Positions 4,213 to 6,841 of a stretch of 6,841 nt of DNA are shown in pieces. The notes under the pieces were generated by a model. It was given only the letters and a program-made list of their open reading frames with translations, did not search any database and had not been told where the DNA came from. Where the stretch lies: assembly GCF_014904065.1 (NCBI RefSeq), contig NZ_JACXJG010000004.1:24642-31482 (forward strand). The letters run 5' to 3'. Position numbers and translations under genes: made by a program. Every line of letters starts with the position of its first letter. Position 1 is the stretch's first letter. The stretch is from Gulosibacter sediminis (lineage in GTDB: Bacteria; Actinomycetota; Actinomycetes; Actinomycetales; Microbacteriaceae).

Positions 4213-6841
4213 GTGCGCATCTCGATCAAGCAGCTCGGTGCTGCGGCGCTCGCGGTCGTGCTGGGAGCGGGCGCCGTCGCCTCGCTCAGCCAGCCCGACC
4301 CCGCATCCGCCGCGGCCGACGGCTCGACCGTCGTCATCAACGAGGTTTACGGCGGTGGCGGCAACAGCGGCGCCCCCTACAACCGCGACTTCGTTGAGCT
4401 CTACAACCCCACCGACGCTGCCATCGACCTCGGCGGCTACCAGGTCGTCCGCTACTCGGGTTCGGGTAACCCGCAGGGTGACGTCGTCGAGATCCCCGCG
4501 GGCACGACCATCGAGCCGGGCGCCACGCTCGTCGTCGGCGGCGCCTACGGCAGCAACACCTCGGCCGCTGACGTCCCCGTCGACGTCGAGGGCAACTTCG
4601 GGCTCGGCGCCTCGAGCGCGGCCATGAACCTCACCGACGCCTCGGGCGCCATCGTCGACCTCGTCGGATTCGGCACGGTCGGCGGCAACGCCTACGAGAC
4701 CGCCGCCGCACCCGGCCTGAGCAACTCGACCTCGGCCCAGCGCATCCCCGACGGTGTCGACACCGACGACAACAGCGCCGACTTCATCGCCGCCGAGCCG
4801 ACCCCGGGCGCCCTCAACGCGAGCGACGAAACCACAGAGCCCACCGACCCGACCGAGCCCACTGAGCCGGCCGAGTGCGACGTCGCGATCTCGGAAATCC
4901 AGGGCGCCGGCGCATCCACCCCGCTGCCGACCGACCAGGCCGTCACCACCTGCGGCGTCGTGACCGCCTCGTACACCACCGGCGGCCTCAACGGCTTCTA
5001 CCTGCAGACCCCGACGACGGATGCTGCGGGCCAGCCGGTCGAGCAGGCCGACGACGCCTCGAACGGCATCTTCGTCTACACGAGCAGCGCGCCGACCGTC
5101 GCGATCGGCGACTCGGTGCAGGTCACGGGTACTCCGGACGAGTACTACGGCCTCACGCAGCTCGTGCAGCCGAGCATCACCGCGGTCGACGCGCTCGGCA
5201 CGGTTGAGCCGCTCGAGCTCGCCGCGTGGCCAACGACCGAGGACGAGCGCGAGCTCTACGAGGGCATGCTCGTCGCGCCGCAGGGCACCTACACGGTGAC
5301 CGACAACTACTCACTCAACAGCTACGGCGAGGTTGGGCTCGCGTTCGGCGAGGGGCCGCTCGTCAACGCGACCGAGGTCGGCGCCCCCGGCTCGGCCGAG
5401 GCGCAGGCGCAGGTCGACGAGAACACGGCCCGCGCCGTGCTGCTCGACGACGGCGCGAGCTGGAACTACCAGCGCAACGCCACCGCGAAGAACTCGCCGG
5501 TGCCCTACCTCAGCCTGCAGACGCCGGTCACGGTCGGCGCCACCGCAAGCTTCGACCAGCCGATGATCGTCTCGTACGGCTTCGACATGTGGCGCTTCCA
5601 GCCGCAGCAGCAGGTCGTCGGCGCCGAGAACGCGCCGGTGAGCTTCAGCGAGGTGCGTGAGGATGCGCCGGTCGACTTCTCGGGTTCGGACTACTCGGTT
5701 GCCTCGTTCAACGTGCTCAACTACTTCACGACCCTCGGCACCGACGAGGACGGCTGCGCCTACTACACCGACCGCGAGGGCAACCCGACGACCGCGAACA
5801 ACTGCACGGTCCGCGGCGCCTACGACACCGAGAACTTCGAGCGCCAGCAGGTGAAGATCGTGAACGCGATCAACGCGCTCGACGCATCCGTCATCGCCCT
5901 CGAGGAGATCGAAGACTCGAGCGACTTCGGTCAGGACCGCGACGCGGCCCTCGCCAACCTCGTCGACGAGCTCAACGCCGCCGCCGGCAGCGACAAGTGG
6001 TCGTACGTGGCCTCGCCCGACACGGTGCCCGCGAATGGCGACGACGTGATCCGCACCGCGTTCATCTACCAGGATGCTGAGGTCAGCTACGTCGATGGCT
6101 CGACCGAGATTCTCGACGACAGCGCGTTCGTGAACGCCCGCGCGCCGCTCGCCGCGACCTTCGCCCCCGTGGCAAACGAGGACGAGCACTTCGTCGTCAT
6201 CGCGAACCACTTCAAGTCGAAGGGTGGCTCGGGCGAGGGCGACAACGCGAACACCGACGACGGCAACCCGGCGTCGGCGACCGGCGGCTGGAACGGCGAC
6301 CGCGTGCGCCAGGCCCAGGCGCTGCTCGAGTTCGCGGATGCGCAGCAGGCCGAGCAGTCGACCGACCTCCTGTTCATCACGGGTGACCTCAACTCGTACT
6401 CGATGGAGGCGCCGGTGACGACGCTGACCGACGCGGGCTACGTGCCGGTCGCATCCGACGGCTCGGAGTACAGCTACCTCTACACCTCGGAGCTCGCGAC
6501 CGGCGGCAAGATCGGTACGGTCGGCTCGCTCGACCACATCCTGCTCTCTCCTGCCGCGGCCGAGCAGATGAACGGTTCGGACATCTGGACGATCAACGCC
6601 TACGAGCCGATCGCCCTCGAGTACAGCCGCTTCAACGCGAACGTCACGAACTTCTACGACGAGAGCCCGTACCGCGCATCCGACCACAACCCGATCATCG
6701 TGGGCATGTCGACGACGCCGGTGGAGACGCCGGAGCCGACCGAGTCGCCGGAGCCGACCGAGACCACTGCGCCGACGACCCCCGCGACCGAGACCCCGGA
6801 GCCGACCGCCTCGCAGACCGAGTCGCAGGAGCCCCAGCTCG
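4213..6841 (+). CDS. Secreted ExeM/NucH-type nuclease (lamin-tail, OB-like and endonuclease/exonuclease/phosphatase domains), 3' end cut by window
   Basis: There are 876 codons in the window with no stop. Residues 1-33 form a Sec signal peptide (MRISIKQ, then an Ala/Val-rich core, with AxA cleavage near 33). A lamin-tail domain follows (about 39-202; VVINEVYGGGG, RDFVELYNPT), then a Thr/Glu/Pro linker (205-221) and an OB-like region from 222 in which C222 and C247 could form a disulfide. The nuclease domain begins at SFNVLNYF (498-505). It has C515 and C531, RGA...FERQQVKI (534-549), LEEIE (563-567, probable metal ligand E565), NHFKSKG (665-671), GDLNS (724-728), LDHI (773-776) and SDHNP (823-827), so all the expected metal-binding and catalytic motifs of the DNase I-like fold are present. 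From 834 a Pro/Glu/Thr-rich stalk runs to the edge. It would degrade extracellular DNA or RNA. The stalk suggests a wall anchor further downstream. Confidence 0.92.
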   Translation, partial: MRISIKQLGAAALAVVLGAGAVASLSQPDPASAAADGSTVVINEVYGGGGNSGAPYNRDFVELYNPTDAAIDLGGYQVVRYSGSGNPQGDVVEIPAGTTIEPGATLVVGGAYGSNTSAADVPVDVEGNFGLGASSAAMNLTDASGAIVDLVGFGTVGGNAYETAAAPGLSNSTSAQRIPDGVDTDDNSADFIAAEPTPGALNASDETTEPTDPTEPTEPAECDVAISEIQGAGASTPLPTDQAVTTCGVVTASYTTGGLNGFYLQTPTTDAAGQPVEQADDASNGIFVYTSSAPTVAIGDSVQVTGTPDEYYGLTQLVQPSITAVDALGTVEPLELAAWPTTEDERELYEGMLVAPQGTYTVTDNYSLNSYGEVGLAFGEGPLVNATEVGAPGSAEAQAQVDENTARAVLLDDGASWNYQRNATAKNSPVPYLSLQTPVTVGATASFDQPMIVSYGFDMWRFQPQQQVVGAENAPVSFSEVREDAPVDFSGSDYSVASFNVLNYFTTLGTDEDGCAYYTDREGNPTTANNCTVRGAYDTENFERQQVKIVNAINALDASVIALEEIEDSSDFGQDRDAALANLVDELNAAAGSDKWSYVASPDTVPANGDDVIRTAFIYQDAEVSYVDGSTEILDDSAFVNARAPLAATFAPVANEDEHFVVIANHFKSKGGSGEGDNANTDDGNPASATGGWNGDRVRQAQALLEFADAQQAEQSTDLLFITGDLNSYSMEAPVTTLTDAGYVPVASDGSEYSYLYTSELATGGKIGTVGSLDHILLSPAAAEQMNGSDIWTINAYEPIALEYSRFNANVTNFYDESPYRASDHNPIIVGMSTTPVETPEPTESPEPTETTAPTTPATETPEPTASQTESQEPQL

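Noticed and set aside
5311..6687. A 458-codon minus-strand open frame opposite the nuclease
   Set aside because: The plus-strand frame encodes well-conserved nuclease motifs through this whole stretch; the reverse frame is a Val/Arg/Glu-rich shadow typical of high-GC genes.

Overview
The window looks like chromosomal DNA of a high-GC Gram-positive actinobacterium, most likely a member of the Microbacteriaceae (inference). The reasons are G/C-rich third codon positions, an LAxTG-like class E sortase signal, a short mycobacterial-type Ppx/GppA phosphatase, a single-domain actinobacterial ArgA, and leaderless-looking starts. There are three intact genes, two genes cut by the window edges and one gene fragment.

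Layout. 1-215 is the right end of an IS3-family insertion sequence, with the transposase C-terminus and right terminal inverted repeat. 216-656 is the 3' remainder of a wall-anchored surface-protein gene whose upstream part is replaced by the IS. It ends in an LAHSG sorting signal and is followed by a strong 17-bp hairpin at 693-729. 911-2215 encodes an MFS efflux-type transporter. 2216-2460, between the convergent transporter and phosphatase genes, holds two diverged copies of a 52-bp palindrome. 2461-3414 (minus) encodes an exopolyphosphatase-like Ppx/GppA protein. 3470-3979 (plus) encodes an ArgA-type amino-acid N-acetyltransferase. Their start codons are 55 bp apart in divergent orientation, and each lies exactly 6 nt after a TANNNT box, which suggests back-to-back leaderless promoters. 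3980-4212 is an intergenic region. 4213 to the window end encodes a secreted ExeM/NucH-type nuclease (signal peptide, lamin-tail domain, OB-like region, EEP nuclease domain, Pro/Glu/Thr stalk) that runs off the edge.

The genes do not form one operon or an evident pathway. Two concern phosphate-rich polymers (polyphosphate inside the cell, nucleic acid outside) and two encode probable surface or secreted proteins, but a functional link is only speculative. I do not see a clear new defence or mobile system. The most unusual signals are at DNA level: the hexamer GGATGC/GCATCC occurs 26 times by manual count on both strands, in coding and non-coding DNA and in several reading frames, and the paired palindromes sit between convergent genes.
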